64,000 nucleotides of DNA from an uncultured Gemella sp. (GCA_900555985.1 USNF01000002.1:49395-113394); one strand, 5' to 3'; shown: positions 43,051 through 53,502, counted from the stretch's first letter. Notes: a model not told the origin generated them from the letters alone. Made by a program: numbers and translations.

Positions 43051-44751
43051 TTATTTATAGAATTCTTCTACTTTTGATAATACGTCTTCTACTCTAGTAT
43101 CAACTTTTTCTAGAGTTTTTCTTTCCTTAACTTCAACAAGACCTTCTCCAACTTTTTTCCCTACAACTACTTGTAATGGGATACCGATAAGGTCAGCATC
43201 ATTAAACTTAACTCCTGCACGTTCAGCTCTATCATCATATAGAACTTCATAACCCGCTTCTGTTAATTGTTTGTATAACTCTTCACTTTGTTTTACTTGT
43301 TCTTCTTTCTTAACATCAACACATAATAAATGAACTTGGTATGGCGTTACTTCTTTTGGCCAAACAATACCTTTTTCATCGTTATGTTGTTCTATTATCG
43401 CAGAAATACAACGAGTTACTCCAATACCATAACATCCCATATAGAAATGATTAGCTCTTCCATTAGCATCTAAATATGTAACATCCAACGCTTCTGAATA
43501 ACCTTTTCCTAGTTCAAAAACTTGTCCAACTTCTATACCTTTAGCGAATTTAACTGGACCTGATAAGTCTTCTGCTAAGTCCCCTTCTTCTATCATACGA
43601 AGATCATAATAAGCATCAACCTCATAATCACCAGGATTTACATTAATATAGTGGAATCCTTTTTTATTTGCTCCGCAACTGTGGTTGTACATATATTTAA
43701 TCGCATTATCCCCAATTACTTTACAGTTTTTAATGCCGAATGGTCCCATGTAACCTACTACACTTCCCATTACTTCCTCAATTTCTTGTTCAGTTGCCAT
43801 CTCAACTTCAGAAGTTCCTGTAGCTTTCATAAATTTAATATCGTTAAGTTGGTCATTTCCACGCATAAGAACTAAATAGAACTCTCCATCAGCTTTTAAA
43901 GCTAATGCTTTCATAGCACGGTTAACTTCAACACCACAGTATGCTGCTATATCATCAATAGTTTGTTGATTTGGTGTTTCTAATAAACTACGTTCTTTTT
44001 TCTCAAAACCAGTAGGCATTGTGTAGTTTTGTTCTACTACTGCTGCTGTTTCAATATTTGCTGCGTAATCACTTTCTTCAGTGTACACAATTGTATCTTC
44101 CCCAACTTCTGCTAATGCTTGGAATTCGTGAGTGTAGCTACCTCCAATATTCCCTGAATCAGCTTTCACAGCTCTATATTTTAATCCTAATCTATCAAAA
44201 ATATTACTGTAAGCTTGATAATAGTCATTATATGTTTCTCTTAATGACTCTGGCGAATCGTGGAATGAATAACCATCTTTCATAATAAATTCTTTCCCAC
44301 GTAATAGTCCTAAACGAGGACGAATTTCATCACGGAATTTTGTTTGTATTTGATATAAGTTAACTGGTAGTTGTTTGTATGAAGTTACCATGTTATTAAC
44401 TGTTTGACAAATAATCTCTTCGGCTGTTGGACTAAGAGCGTATCCTGCACCTTTTCTATCAGTAACACGAACAAGCTCATCACCCATTTTGTACCAACGA
44501 CCAGATTCTTTCCAATAGTCTTCAGATTGTAAAATTGGCATAAGTAATTCTGATGCACCAATTTTAGCGTGTTCATCTCTAATTACTTTTTCTATATTTT
44601 GAATTACTTTAGTTGCTAGCGGTAGGTAAGTGTAAACCCCTGCAGATACCTGCTTCACCATCCCCGCTTTAATAAGCAACTTATGACTAATTGCTTCTGC
44701 AGAGGATGGTACTTCTCTTGTTGTTGGAATAAATGTTCTTGATTGTCTCAT
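43051..44751 (-). CDS. proS: prolyl-tRNA synthetase, bacterial type with editing domain
   Basis: Charges tRNA-Pro. 566 aa: class II motif 1 region about 30-100, motif 2 TKFRDEIRPRLGLLRGKEFIMKDGYSFH, the YbaK-like editing insertion about 225-385 (ALALKADGEFYLVLMRGNDQ), the motif 3 segment MGCYGIGVTRCISAIIE, and the C-terminal anticodon domain with YDDRAERAGVKFNDADLIGIP. ATG 44751 follows AGAGGTGG; the in-frame longer start reads through it. It stands before polC on the minus strand. No T-box leader is visible upstream (44752-44992). Confidence 0.97.
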   Translation of the reverse strand: MRQSRTFIPTTREVPSSAEAISHKLLIKAGMVKQVSAGVYTYLPLATKVIQNIEKVIRDEHAKIGASELLMPILQSEDYWKESGRWYKMGDELVRVTDRKGAGYALSPTAEEIICQTVNNMVTSYKQLPVNLYQIQTKFRDEIRPRLGLLRGKEFIMKDGYSFHDSPESLRETYNDYYQAYSNIFDRLGLKYRAVKADSGNIGGSYTHEFQALAEVGEDTIVYTEESDYAANIETAAVVEQNYTMPTGFEKKERSLLETPNQQTIDDIAAYCGVEVNRAMKALALKADGEFYLVLMRGNDQLNDIKFMKATGTSEVEMATEQEIEEVMGSVVGYMGPFGIKNCKVIGDNAIKYMYNHSCGANKKGFHYINVNPGDYEVDAYYDLRMIEEGDLAEDLSGPVKFAKGIEVGQVFELGKGYSEALDVTYLDANGRANHFYMGCYGIGVTRCISAIIEQHNDEKGIVWPKEVTPYQVHLLCVDVKKEEQVKQSEELYKQLTEAGYEVLYDDRAERAGVKFNDADLIGIPLQVVVGKKVGEGLVEVKERKTLEKVDTRVEDVLSKVEEFYK

Positions 44752-44992
44752 AACAATACCACCTCTCATTTTAAATTTACTTTTATTATTATACCATAAA
44801 ACACATTATTTTACTAAAGAACTTTAAATGAATTCTGAAATTTTAATATTTTACAGTAATATTTATCTAAAATTATTTACAAAAGTTATATTAATTAATT
44901 TAGTAAATATCCACCTCTATTTTAATTCTACTATTTTAATTTTTACTTAGAATATAGTATAATATGTTAGAAAACTCTTAACGGAGGATTAT

Positions 44993-45571
44993 ATGTTTAA
45001 TTATCCTAATAAAAAAAATACTTTTGTTCAAAAAACTAATTATTCTAATCGTGGAATGGAATTAGAAGCTGATATTAATTTTGCGAACAAATACTACTTA
45101 AATAATGATATTGCAGTTATTCATAAAAAACCTATACCCATTCAGGTCGTAGAAGTTAATTACCCAAATCGAGCAAGCGCTATGATTACTAAAGCTTTTT
45201 ATCAAACACCTTCTACTACAGACTATAATGGGCTATGGAATGGTAAATATATAGATTTTGAAGCTAAAGAAACTAATTCAATGACATCATTTTCTCTGAG
45301 AAATATTCATGATCACCAAATTGATCATATGACAAAAATATTAAACCAAGGAGGAATTTCGTTTATTATAGTTCGCTTTAAAAAAGTCGATAGAACGTTT
45401 GTTATGCCATTTAAAAAATTTCTATTTTTTAACGAAAGAGCCTTAAATGGTGGTAGAAAATCTATAAAATTGAGCGAGTTTGAGGAAACTGCTTTTGAAA
45501 TATCATTTCACTATAAAGTTAGATTAGATTATTTAAATGTTATAAAAAATAATGAAAGTGAGTTTTACTAG
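44993..45571 (+). CDS. recU: Holliday junction resolvase RecU
   Basis: Cuts four-way junctions in recombination and repair. 192 aa. Marks: NRGMELEADINFANKYYL at the start, IHKKPIPIQVV, the catalytic block FYQTPSTTDYNGLWNGKYIDFEAKET, and HQIDHMTKILNQGGISFIIVRF. GGAGG lies 6 nt before ATG 44993 and a TATAAT box at 44958. It precedes the class A PBP by 2 nt, the recU-ponA order kept across Firmicutes. Confidence 0.96.
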   Translation: MFNYPNKKNTFVQKTNYSNRGMELEADINFANKYYLNNDIAVIHKKPIPIQVVEVNYPNRASAMITKAFYQTPSTTDYNGLWNGKYIDFEAKETNSMTSFSLRNIHDHQIDHMTKILNQGGISFIIVRFKKVDRTFVMPFKKFLFFNERALNGGRKSIKLSEFEETAFEISFHYKVRLDYLNVIKNNESEFY

Positions 45572-45573
45572 TA

Positions 45574-47721
45574 ATGAAACATTTATTCAAATATATTAGT
45601 TCAATATTCTTCACGATATGCTTTATTTTATTTTTTGTAGTACTTGGCTTTTTAGCTTTTCAGTTAAAAGATGTACCAAATATTACAAAAGCTAACTTAC
45701 AAGACCCATTATCGTCTGAAATATACGATAAAAACCTTAACCTAATAGCAACAGTCGGTGCAGAAAAAAGAGAATACGTATCTATTTCTGACATCCCACA
45801 AAATGTAAAAGATGCTGTACTTTCTATTGAAGATTCAAGATTTTACTCTCATATCGGTGTGGATCCTAAACGTCTAACAAAAGCTATGTTAGTAAATATT
45901 CAATCTAATTCTGCAAAAGAAGGAGCAAGTACTATAACTCAACAGGTTATAAAACATTCACTTCTTACTTCAGAAAAAACAATGGAAAGAAAAATTCAAG
46001 AAGCCTATCTATCATTTAAATTAGAAAGTAAATATTCTAAAGATGATATCCTTGAAATGTATTTAAATAAAATATATTATTCCGATGGACAATATGGTAT
46101 AAAAACTGCAGCTAAGTACTTTTATAATAAAGAACTTAATGAACTTTCTGTTCCACAAGTAGCATTTTTAGCTGGGCTCCCTCAGCAACCAAACCAATAC
46201 AACCCTTACGACTATCCTGAAGAGGCTAAAAATCGTCGTGACACTGTATTATATGCAATGCTTACTAATGATAAGATTAGTAAAAAAGAATACGATGAAT
46301 ACATTAATACACCAATAACAGACGGTTTAGTAGAAAAATCAGCTGAAGATAGAGCTGAACAACATACTTATAACCCTAAATATGCAGCTTATATCGATCT
46401 AATTTCTAAAGAGCTAAAACAAAATAAAAACTTTGAAAATGTCAGTGATCCTTTATCTATGGGTCTAAAAATCTATACAAATCTAAATTCAGATTTACAA
46501 ATCTATGTTCAAGATATGTTAGACAAACAATCATCTCCTATGCGACCACATAATTCTCAAGCAGCGATTACAGTTCTTGATACAAAAACTGGACTTGTAG
46601 AAGCTATTGGTGGTGGGAAAAACTATAAAACTGGTGGTTATAACTATGCGGTCGATGCTAAAGTACAACCTGGTTCTGTAATAAAACCTATTATAGATTA
46701 TGCACCTGGTATAGAGTACTATGGCTGGGATTCACAAACTACTTTCTCTGACACTCCTTATAAAATCGAAGGAACTAACTTCTATATCCAAAACTGGGAT
46801 AGAGCTTATCACGGAACTGTTTCAATGGAAAAAGCACTAGCATGGTCATACAATATTCCTGCTGTGCGTGCCTTTGAAACTGTTGGCTATGAACGTTCTA
46901 AATTCTTCTCTGAAAGATTAGGTATTCCTGTTACTAAAGATGAACCTACTATCGCGATTGGTGGTAATGTAGACGGAGTTTCTCCACTACAAGTTGCTGG
47001 TGCATTCGCATCATTTGGTAATAAAGGTTATTACAATAAACCATCGACTATAGTAAAAGTATTTAATGCTAATGGTAAAGAACTACCATCTATGAGATCT
47101 GAGTCCGTAAAAGCTATGTCAGAAGAAACTGCATATTTAATGACTAATATGCTTAAAAATGTTTTAACAAGTAACGGTACATCTCCAAATGGTAAAGTTC
47201 CTGGATTTGATATGGCAGGTAAATCTGGTTCAAGTACTTTTGATGAGAATGCTCGTCTAAGATACGGAATTGATATAGTAAATTCTACTAAAGATAGTTG
47301 GATGGTTGGTTACTCAACCGAATATACAGTTTCTGTTTGGCAAGGAACAGATGTATTAGATTCTGCATCAAAAGCATTATCTTCTTCTCAGGCACAAACA
47401 ACACAAGCAATAATGGCAAACGTCATGGCCAAAGCTGCAGATAATAAAGCTCCAGCAGCATTTGAAAAACCAGCTGGAATTAGCACAAAAAATGGAGTCG
47501 AATATTCAACTCATAGAAATACAGAAACGGATTATATGTATGCAGGCACTGATAGAGATGCATCATATCAAGCATCATTAGCTGAAAAACAAAGAGATAG
47601 TAGATCAGCGGTAACTAGTGCATTTAATTCATTCTCTAGTATAACAAGCTCGTCTAGAAGTAGTTCATCATCGAACTCATCATCAAATAAATCAAATAGA
47701 TCCTCTAGAAATCGAAGGTAA
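45574..47721 (+). CDS. ponA: penicillin-binding protein 1A, class A (recU-linked)
   Basis: Bifunctional peptidoglycan polymerase. 715 aa: short cytoplasmic start, membrane helix about 9-31, GT51 domain (SIEDSRFYSHIGVDPKRL, EGASTITQQVIKHSLL, ERKIQEAYLSFKLE), transpeptidase with SVIK in QPGSVIKPI, SYNIP and KSGSSTF (KSG in place of the common KTG). The last 40 residues are a Ser/Asn/Arg-rich tail ending NRSSRNRR, shorter than the Asn tail of the other class A PBP at 5767. Starts 2 nt after recU. The terminator that follows is shared with tig. Confidence 0.95.
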   Translation: MKHLFKYISSIFFTICFILFFVVLGFLAFQLKDVPNITKANLQDPLSSEIYDKNLNLIATVGAEKREYVSISDIPQNVKDAVLSIEDSRFYSHIGVDPKRLTKAMLVNIQSNSAKEGASTITQQVIKHSLLTSEKTMERKIQEAYLSFKLESKYSKDDILEMYLNKIYYSDGQYGIKTAAKYFYNKELNELSVPQVAFLAGLPQQPNQYNPYDYPEEAKNRRDTVLYAMLTNDKISKKEYDEYINTPITDGLVEKSAEDRAEQHTYNPKYAAYIDLISKELKQNKNFENVSDPLSMGLKIYTNLNSDLQIYVQDMLDKQSSPMRPHNSQAAITVLDTKTGLVEAIGGGKNYKTGGYNYAVDAKVQPGSVIKPIIDYAPGIEYYGWDSQTTFSDTPYKIEGTNFYIQNWDRAYHGTVSMEKALAWSYNIPAVRAFETVGYERSKFFSERLGIPVTKDEPTIAIGGNVDGVSPLQVAGAFASFGNKGYYNKPSTIVKVFNANGKELPSMRSESVKAMSEETAYLMTNMLKNVLTSNGTSPNGKVPGFDMAGKSGSSTFDENARLRYGIDIVNSTKDSWMVGYSTEYTVSVWQGTDVLDSASKALSSSQAQTTQAIMANVMAKAADNKAPAAFEKPAGISTKNGVEYSTHRNTETDYMYAGTDRDASYQASLAEKQRDSRSAVTSAFNSFSSITSSSRSSSSSNSSSNKSNRSSRNRR

Positions 47722-47727
47722 TACTAA

Positions 47728-47757
47728 AAAAAGCATGGATATAAATCCATGCTTTTT
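47728..47757. terminator. bidirectional terminator between ponA and tig
   Basis: Perfect 13-bp stem AAAAAGCATGGAT / ATCCATGCTTTTT with loop ATAA. Confidence 0.9.
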
Positions 47758-47766
47758 AAAATTAAA

Positions 47767-49035
47767 TTAGTTATTTTCTTTTAAAAATTCAACAGTTTTT
47801 TGAATTGATAATTCTCCGCGTAAGTCTTCAACGCTAATACGTGAACGAACACCTTCATCAGTCATAGAGTACATTTCAGCTAATTTTTTAACTTCTGCAT
47901 CTACATCTGCATCTGTAACTTCAATTTTTTCTGCAGTAGCAATATCAGCTAATACAAATGAAGTTTTAATTTTGTTTTCTGCATCAGATCTCATTTCAGA
48001 TTTTAACTCATCAGCAGTTTTACCTGTGAATTGTTCATATAAGTCAAATGATAATCCTTGACGAGATAAGTTTCCTGCAAATTGTTCAAACATTGATTCA
48101 ACTTCTTGATCAACTAATTTTTCAGGAACTGAAACTTTAGCATTTTCTACAACTGTAGAAATAACTTTATCTGAATATTCTTTTTCAGCTAGTTCAGTTC
48201 TTTCTAAAGTAAGTTCTTGTTTTAATTTTTCTTTGTATTCAGCTACAGTTGAAGCTGCTTCTTTAGAGAATTCTTTAATAAATTCATCAGTTAATTCTGG
48301 TAAAACTTTTTCTTTTACATCATGTACTGTAACTTCGAATCTAGCATCTTTACCAGCTAAATCAGCTACTTGATAGTTTTCTGGGAATTTTACATTTACT
48401 TCAGTATCAACTGGTGCAACTTTTCCTTCTAATTGCTCTTCAAATCCTGGGATAAATGCTCCAGAACCTAATTCTAATTCATATCCTTTAGCTTCTCCAC
48501 CTTCAAATGCTTCATCTCCGATAAATCCTTTGAAGTCGATAACTACGATATCACCTTTTTTAGATTCTGTTTCTTTTACTTGCCATTCTGCTTCACGGCT
48601 AAGTACGCTTTCTAATCTTTCTTCAACGTCTGCATCAGTTACTTCAACAACTTCTTTTTCAATTCCTAAGTTTTTGTATTCACCTAATTCAACGTTTGGT
48701 TTAACTGTAACAACAGCTTCGAATGTTACACCATTTTCTTTGCTGATTTCTTTAACATCGATATCTGGCATAGCTAGTGGTGATACTTCTAACTCATCGA
48801 TAGCTTTTGTATAAGCTGCTGGTAATACGAAATCTATTGCTTCTTGGTATAAAGCTTCTTCACCGTACATTTTGTTGAATACGGCTCTTGGTAATTTACC
48901 TTTTCTAAATCCAGGTGCATTTACACGTTTAACAGCACGTTTAAATGCTTTATCTAATCCTTTCGCAAACTCTTCTTTTGATGCTGAAAAAGAAATAACT
49001 ACTTTTCCATCTTCTTTATTTAAAATTTGTGACAT
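47767..49035 (-). CDS. tig: trigger factor chaperone
   Basis: Ribosome-bound folding helper with prolyl isomerase activity. 422 aa. Ribosome-binding tail signature is APGFRKGKLPRAVFNK at about residues 40-55; the FKBP-like domain follows about 150-240 (KGDIVVIDFKGFIGDEAFEGG); the C-terminal helical arms form 245-422. TTTTGGAGG precedes ATG 49035. It has its own promoter at 49106-49134 and is a single-gene unit here, not joined to clpX. Confidence 0.97.
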   Translation of the reverse strand: MSQILNKEDGKVVISFSASKEEFAKGLDKAFKRAVKRVNAPGFRKGKLPRAVFNKMYGEEALYQEAIDFVLPAAYTKAIDELEVSPLAMPDIDVKEISKENGVTFEAVVTVKPNVELGEYKNLGIEKEVVEVTDADVEERLESVLSREAEWQVKETESKKGDIVVIDFKGFIGDEAFEGGEAKGYELELGSGAFIPGFEEQLEGKVAPVDTEVNVKFPENYQVADLAGKDARFEVTVHDVKEKVLPELTDEFIKEFSKEAASTVAEYKEKLKQELTLERTELAEKEYSDKVISTVVENAKVSVPEKLVDQEVESMFEQFAGNLSRQGLSFDLYEQFTGKTADELKSEMRSDAENKIKTSFVLADIATAEKIEVTDADVDAEVKKLAEMYSMTDEGVRSRISVEDLRGELSIQKTVEFLKENN

Positions 49036-49105
49036 TTATTCTTCCTCCAAAATACTTATAAGTACTATCTAAATATTAGTAATAAATACTAAAAACTCTT
49101 GATTA

Positions 49106-49134
49106 ATTATATAGTAAATGCTTTAAAAAGTCAA
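49106..49134 (-). promoter_or_regulatory. tig promoter
   Basis: Minus strand TTGACT, 17 nt, TATAAT, with a leader of about 65 nt. Confidence 0.75.
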
Positions 49135-49245
49135 TAATTAGGCATATAAAATTATACTTTTTAAACTCAATACAAGTAAATATTATATACCTAATTACTT
49201 AAAATAACTATAAATAGAAAACTATTTCCCTATTACTTTTTACAC

Positions 49246-49944
49246 CTATCTCCCATTTAAAAATTTATTAAATTCTTTTATAACTTTATCATTTTCTTTA
49301 TATGTTGGATAAAACGTTTCTAATAAATTATAAAAACGTGGCGTATGATTAATTTCTAGTAGATGAGTCATCTCATGAACAATTATATGTTCTAAGCATT
49401 CTATAGGATACTTAATTAATTCTTGATTTATCCATATTCGCTGTGCTTCTAGATTACATGTTCCCCATCTTGTTTTCATTTTTTTTATACGTAATTCCTT
49501 AACTTTTACATTCATTATTGGTTCATATTTTTCTACAAACAACTTACATTTTTCTAATAATAACTTCCTAATTGCAGAGTTGAATATCTTCTCCCTATTT
49601 TGATTTTCATCTTTTACATATATATTAATCTTATTCTTATCAAATAAAACTTTATTTTTTAACCGTTCTTCTACAATTAGTTCATATTCTTGTCCAAAAA
49701 TAAAATATTTTTCCCCTGTTTTATATTCCCGATTTATTGATGTTGATGATAGTAGGTTTTTTCGCCTTTTCACCAATTCGTCCATATTGTCATAAACTAA
49801 TTTCCTAATAATATAATTAGGTGTTCTAGGAGGTGCACTAACTACTATATCAGCATTCTTTTCAACTCTTAGGTATATATGCTTCATTCCGCGTCTATAC
49901 CTTATGGTTACATCTAAATTCCCTACTTCTAATTTCTTTTTCAT
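49246..49944 (-). CDS. YgjP/SprT-like zinc metallopeptidase (DUF45)
   Basis: 232 aa. The zinc site is HIIVHEMTHLLEINHTPRFYNLL, with HExxH plus the later His. Preceded by MKTRWGTCNLEAQRIWINQ, which is diagnostic for the DUF45/YgjP family. No signal peptide or membrane helix, so cytoplasmic. GGGAGG lies 6 nt before ATG 49944. It is 20 nt downstream of YggS on the same strand. Family members are uncharacterised in vivo. Confidence 0.88.
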   Translation of the reverse strand: MKKKLEVGNLDVTIRYRRGMKHIYLRVEKNADIVVSAPPRTPNYIIRKLVYDNMDELVKRRKNLLSSTSINREYKTGEKYFIFGQEYELIVEERLKNKVLFDKNKINIYVKDENQNREKIFNSAIRKLLLEKCKLFVEKYEPIMNVKVKELRIKKMKTRWGTCNLEAQRIWINQELIKYPIECLEHIIVHEMTHLLEINHTPRFYNLLETFYPTYKENDKVIKEFNKFLNGR

Positions 49945-49964
49945 ATTGTACCTCCCAAAATATT

Positions 49965-50642
49965 CTATTTCAGTTCATTACCTACTAGCGATGTCCCGAT
50001 TCTGACATGAGTCGCTCCTTCTTCAATTGCTATTTTATAATCATTGCTCATACCCATTGATAAATACTCACATGGTGCATAATCTAGATTCAATCCTCTT
50101 ACCTCATCACGAAGTTGTCTTAATTTTTTAAAGCAGTTACGCAAAACATCCTCATCATCTACAAATGGTGCCATGGTCATAAGACCAATAACTTTAATCT
50201 TAGAATATTTTTCCAAACCTTTAATAAACTCTATTGTTTCAAGCGGAGTTAATCCATGCTTACTTTCTTCTCCTGAAACATTAACTTGGACAAAACAATT
50301 AACCTTATCTTCTGCTCTTTTTTCTATTTCTTTAGCTAAACTTTCTCTATCTAAAGCATGGAAATAGTCAACATGATTTATTACATCTCGAACCTTTCTA
50401 GTTTGTAAGCTCCCAATCAAATGCCACTCTTTATCAGAATATTTTTGTTTTCTTTCTAGATAATTTTGCGGTCTATTTTCCGCAAAAGCATCAACCCCTG
50501 CATCTATTGCTTGTTCTACTCTTGCATCTGTTACATATTTTGTTACTGCAATTACTTTTACATCTTCAGGGTTTCTATCAACTTTACCACAAGTTTCTAC
50601 AATTTCTTTTTTTATATTGTCAAAATTTTCTCTAATATCCAT
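49965..50642 (-). CDS. YggS/PLPBP family PLP homeostasis protein
   Basis: 225-aa single-domain PLP-binding TIM barrel. The lysine that holds PLP is in VIAVTKYVTDARVEQAIDAG; other marks are FAENRPQNYLERK, WHLIGSLQTRKV, FVQVNVSGEESKHGL, LSMGMSNDYKIAIEEGATHVRIG. Without catalytic activity, members buffer PLP and affect amino-acid pools. In Firmicutes the gene usually sits in the ylm/sepF division cluster (ylmE); here it stands apart, paired with a DUF45 protease. AAGGAG precedes ATG 50642. Confidence 0.93.
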   Translation of the reverse strand: MDIRENFDNIKKEIVETCGKVDRNPEDVKVIAVTKYVTDARVEQAIDAGVDAFAENRPQNYLERKQKYSDKEWHLIGSLQTRKVRDVINHVDYFHALDRESLAKEIEKRAEDKVNCFVQVNVSGEESKHGLTPLETIEFIKGLEKYSKIKVIGLMTMAPFVDDEDVLRNCFKKLRQLRDEVRGLNLDYAPCEYLSMGMSNDYKIAIEEGATHVRIGTSLVGNELK

Positions 50643-50784
50643 TTTATCTCCTTATTTGAAAATTTCCTCTTTGATTAAAATAAATATTTTATATTTAATT
50701 TAATTATATCACGATAACCTATCTTTTGTTTATATAATGTTATATAATTTAACAAATTAACTAATAATATTTTAATTATGACAT

Positions 50785-50828
50785 AAAAAGAGTAATATTA
50801 TCTTTATTTTAATAATATTACTCTTTTT
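50785..50828 (-). terminator. terminator of the penicillin acylase-like gene
   Basis: 16-bp stem AAAAAGAGTAATATTA / TAATATTACTCTTTTT just after the stop at 50834. Confidence 0.8.
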
Positions 50829-50833
50829 TATTA

Positions 50834-53188
50834 TTATTTTTTAGGAACTAGTTCTAATGTTTTACCTTTAGGTACATTGCCAATAGATTCACTAGTATAC
50901 TCTCCGTTAATCCATTTTGTTATTTGATCGTCATAGTTCTTGCTTAGTACATGCCCACTTTGTCCTGGACCAACTACATGATATCCAGTTTTTGTATCAA
51001 AGTCATAAACAAATCTCCAAGAAGCACCATGATTAACTAATCCTTCTTCATTTTGTTTTGCAGCCTGAACAGTCACCTTAGACCCCGAAATTGGATACTC
51101 TTTTGGATTTAAGAAATATGCTAGTAACGCTGAAGATTTAGATAATGGATGTCTGAAACCTAATGTGTGTCCATTACCCCATTTCCATTTGTTAACATCT
51201 TTACCATATTTTCCTTCTAACTCACTAATAGTTTCATTTAAACTATCTGTAAGAACAGTATTTAAACCACCTTTTTCCTCAATTAGATTGATTTTTTTAC
51301 CGTTTAAACTATCTCTTAAAATTTTGTCTACGTAACTCTCTTTATGAGGCATAAATTTATATGCTTCTTCACTCATTTTATCTTTTAAAATATGTGATTG
51401 AATTTTCTTCATCCATGCATCAAAAATTAATGGAGCTGCTTCATCTTTATTATCAATATTATCCCAAGAACTTAATTTATTATATACTTCATTTTTAGAA
51501 ACTTTATCTTTATCTACATTTTTCAAAAGATTAGTTAAAAATTCTTTGGCGTAAAGATTTTTTGTATCCATCTGTAATTTTTTCATATCATCAGCAGTTA
51601 AATCATTTTTTTCAGATAGTACTTCATCAATTCGAGCTTTTCTATATGGCTGCGCCCAAACATTTGATGTGTGATAATCAGTTTTTACAGTTTCAGTATT
51701 GGCAGTTGCAATAAATCCTTGTTCTGGATTTACAATTTTAGGAAGTTTATCATATGAGATATATCCTGTCCAACCATATTCACTACTATATCCTGGAACC
51801 GGTAAATTACCATTACCTTTTTTCCTAATTGGAACATTACCATTTGATTTATACGCAATATTTCCTTGATTATCTGCAAAGACAAAGTTTTGAGCAGGAG
51901 CTTTAAAATTCTCTAACGCTTTTTCGAACTCATCCCAATTTTTAGCCTTATCTATATTTAGAATTGCTTCTAATTCCTGAGTTGACTCGAGAGCTGTCCA
52001 TTGCATAGAAAAACTTGTATTTTCATTACCTAATGGTTTTAATAAAAAGTCTATTATTGGACCATGTTTTGTATTAACAACCTCAAATTGTTCATCATCT
52101 TGACCTTTTACTTTTATTGAATATTTATCAACTTGAGCATCGTAATATTTTCCATCATATTCAAACTTATATGGGTTATCTGATTGTCTTCTCTCAATAT
52201 ATAAGTCTTGAACATCTGGACCAAAGTTAGTTACACCCCAAGCAATATTTTCATTATGACCTAATATAATACCCGGAATACCAGGGAAAATAACTCCTGA
52301 TACCTTGTGATCCGGTGTAGATAAAGTCATTTGATACCAAACAGATGGAGTTGATAATCCTAGATGCGGATCATCAGCTAACAAAGGCTTACCTGATTTA
52401 GTTTTCTTACCTGATACAACCCAATCATTACTACCATTTTCCATAGGTGGTCTTTCAACTTTTGCTGTATCTTTATTTATATTAGCATTGGCACTTAAGT
52501 TAGCCTTAATTATTTCTTTTGAATCTGGATTTTTAGAAAAACTCTCAGGAAGAAGTTGTTTTAAATTATCTTCTCCTAAATTATTTAGAATCCAATTATT
52601 AAAGCTTTGATGATCCCAGTGACCACCTAAGTCATAGGCCATATATTTACCAATAGTTAACGAATCTATAGCAGTCCATTTTTCTGGTTCATATCCTAAT
52701 AAAGAAAATTCATATGAAAGTTTTTTATCTCTTTTAGCCTCTTCTATATATGCATTTACACCTTCTGCGTAATAATTCAGAATTTTTTTAGCTGATTCTG
52801 AATATCCATCATAAGATTTTTCTGCAGCTTTTCTAAGAGAAAATACTAAATACTTCTTATCGGTTTCTATTGCTGCTTTTCCTACAACCTCTGATAATCT
52901 ACCGCTTGCTTGTCTTCTTGCTAAATCCATCTGGAATAATCTGTCTTGAGCATGGACATATCCTTGAGCTCTATATAAATCCGCTTCATTTTTAGCTTCA
53001 ATTGTAGGTATTCCATTTTGATCACGGTGTACTTTTACATCATTATCTAACATAGCAACTTCTACTTTTCCCTCAACGGTTGGTAAAGACTTATGTACAA
53101 AATAATAACCATATCCACCTATAATAACTAATAAAGACAAAATAATTATTGTTAATCTTTTTGCAAATTTAAATACTTTATTTTTCAT
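50834..53188 (-). CDS. penicillin acylase family protein (Ntn hydrolase, peptidase S45)
   Basis: 784 aa. Residues 9-30 are a membrane anchor or uncleaved signal (LTIIILSLLVIIGGYGYYF). The chain then has the alpha part (KVHRDQNGIPTIEAKNEADLYRAQGYVHAQDRLFQMDL is diagnostic for this family), the autoprocessing site with nucleophile Ser in NGSNDWVVSG at about residue 252, and the beta part (PLLADDPHL, HNENIAWGVTNFGPDVQDLY). It should act outside the membrane on amide bonds. Natural substrate is unknown; some relatives cleave acyl-homoserine lactones or bile-like amides. It is monocistronic with a TTGCAA-17-TATAAT promoter and a terminator. Confidence 0.92.
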   Translation of the reverse strand: MKNKVFKFAKRLTIIILSLLVIIGGYGYYFVHKSLPTVEGKVEVAMLDNDVKVHRDQNGIPTIEAKNEADLYRAQGYVHAQDRLFQMDLARRQASGRLSEVVGKAAIETDKKYLVFSLRKAAEKSYDGYSESAKKILNYYAEGVNAYIEEAKRDKKLSYEFSLLGYEPEKWTAIDSLTIGKYMAYDLGGHWDHQSFNNWILNNLGEDNLKQLLPESFSKNPDSKEIIKANLSANANINKDTAKVERPPMENGSNDWVVSGKKTKSGKPLLADDPHLGLSTPSVWYQMTLSTPDHKVSGVIFPGIPGIILGHNENIAWGVTNFGPDVQDLYIERRQSDNPYKFEYDGKYYDAQVDKYSIKVKGQDDEQFEVVNTKHGPIIDFLLKPLGNENTSFSMQWTALESTQELEAILNIDKAKNWDEFEKALENFKAPAQNFVFADNQGNIAYKSNGNVPIRKKGNGNLPVPGYSSEYGWTGYISYDKLPKIVNPEQGFIATANTETVKTDYHTSNVWAQPYRKARIDEVLSEKNDLTADDMKKLQMDTKNLYAKEFLTNLLKNVDKDKVSKNEVYNKLSSWDNIDNKDEAAPLIFDAWMKKIQSHILKDKMSEEAYKFMPHKESYVDKILRDSLNGKKINLIEEKGGLNTVLTDSLNETISELEGKYGKDVNKWKWGNGHTLGFRHPLSKSSALLAYFLNPKEYPISGSKVTVQAAKQNEEGLVNHGASWRFVYDFDTKTGYHVVGPGQSGHVLSKNYDDQITKWINGEYTSESIGNVPKGKTLELVPKK

Positions 53189-53224
53189 AGGTTCTCCTTA
53201 ATCCTTTATATTAGTGTATCTAAA

Positions 53225-53253
53225 ATTATATTAGTATTATAAAAAATTTGCAA
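53225..53253 (-). promoter_or_regulatory. promoter of the penicillin acylase-like gene
   Basis: Minus strand TTGCAA, 17 nt, TATAAT. The rest of the gap (53254-53463) shows no gene or other site I can support. Confidence 0.6.
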
Positions 53254-53463
53254 ATCTACTTTTACTTAAAAAACTTTGTATTTATCCCTCTCATTTATAA
53301 TTAAACTTTGTTTAATTGTACAAAATAGAGTATAAAAATCTCTCTTTCTCGTAATAAGTATATCACCTTACAACTTTATATCACCGCTTAATTAATAAGA
53401 ATATAATTATAATTATATACCTTTTCTTTAATATATTTTATATTTTTATAAAAATTTTCACAA

Positions 53464-53500
53464 AAAAAGATTTAAAGGTCTTATACCTTTAAATCTTTTT
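53464..53500 (-). terminator. terminator of the fur-associated run
   Basis: Perfect 16-bp stem AAAAAGATTTAAAGGT / ACCTTTAAATCTTTTT with loop CTTAT. Confidence 0.85.
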
Positions 53501-53502
53501 AA

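Noticed and set aside
44752..44992. Possible T-box leader before proS
   Set aside because: No specifier stem, no T-box consensus and no terminator/antiterminator pair seen in the 241 bp.
49246..50642. YggS and neighbour as part of a ylm/sepF division cluster
   Set aside because: No sepF, ylmG, divIVA or ftsZ is adjacent; the neighbour is a DUF45 metallopeptidase.
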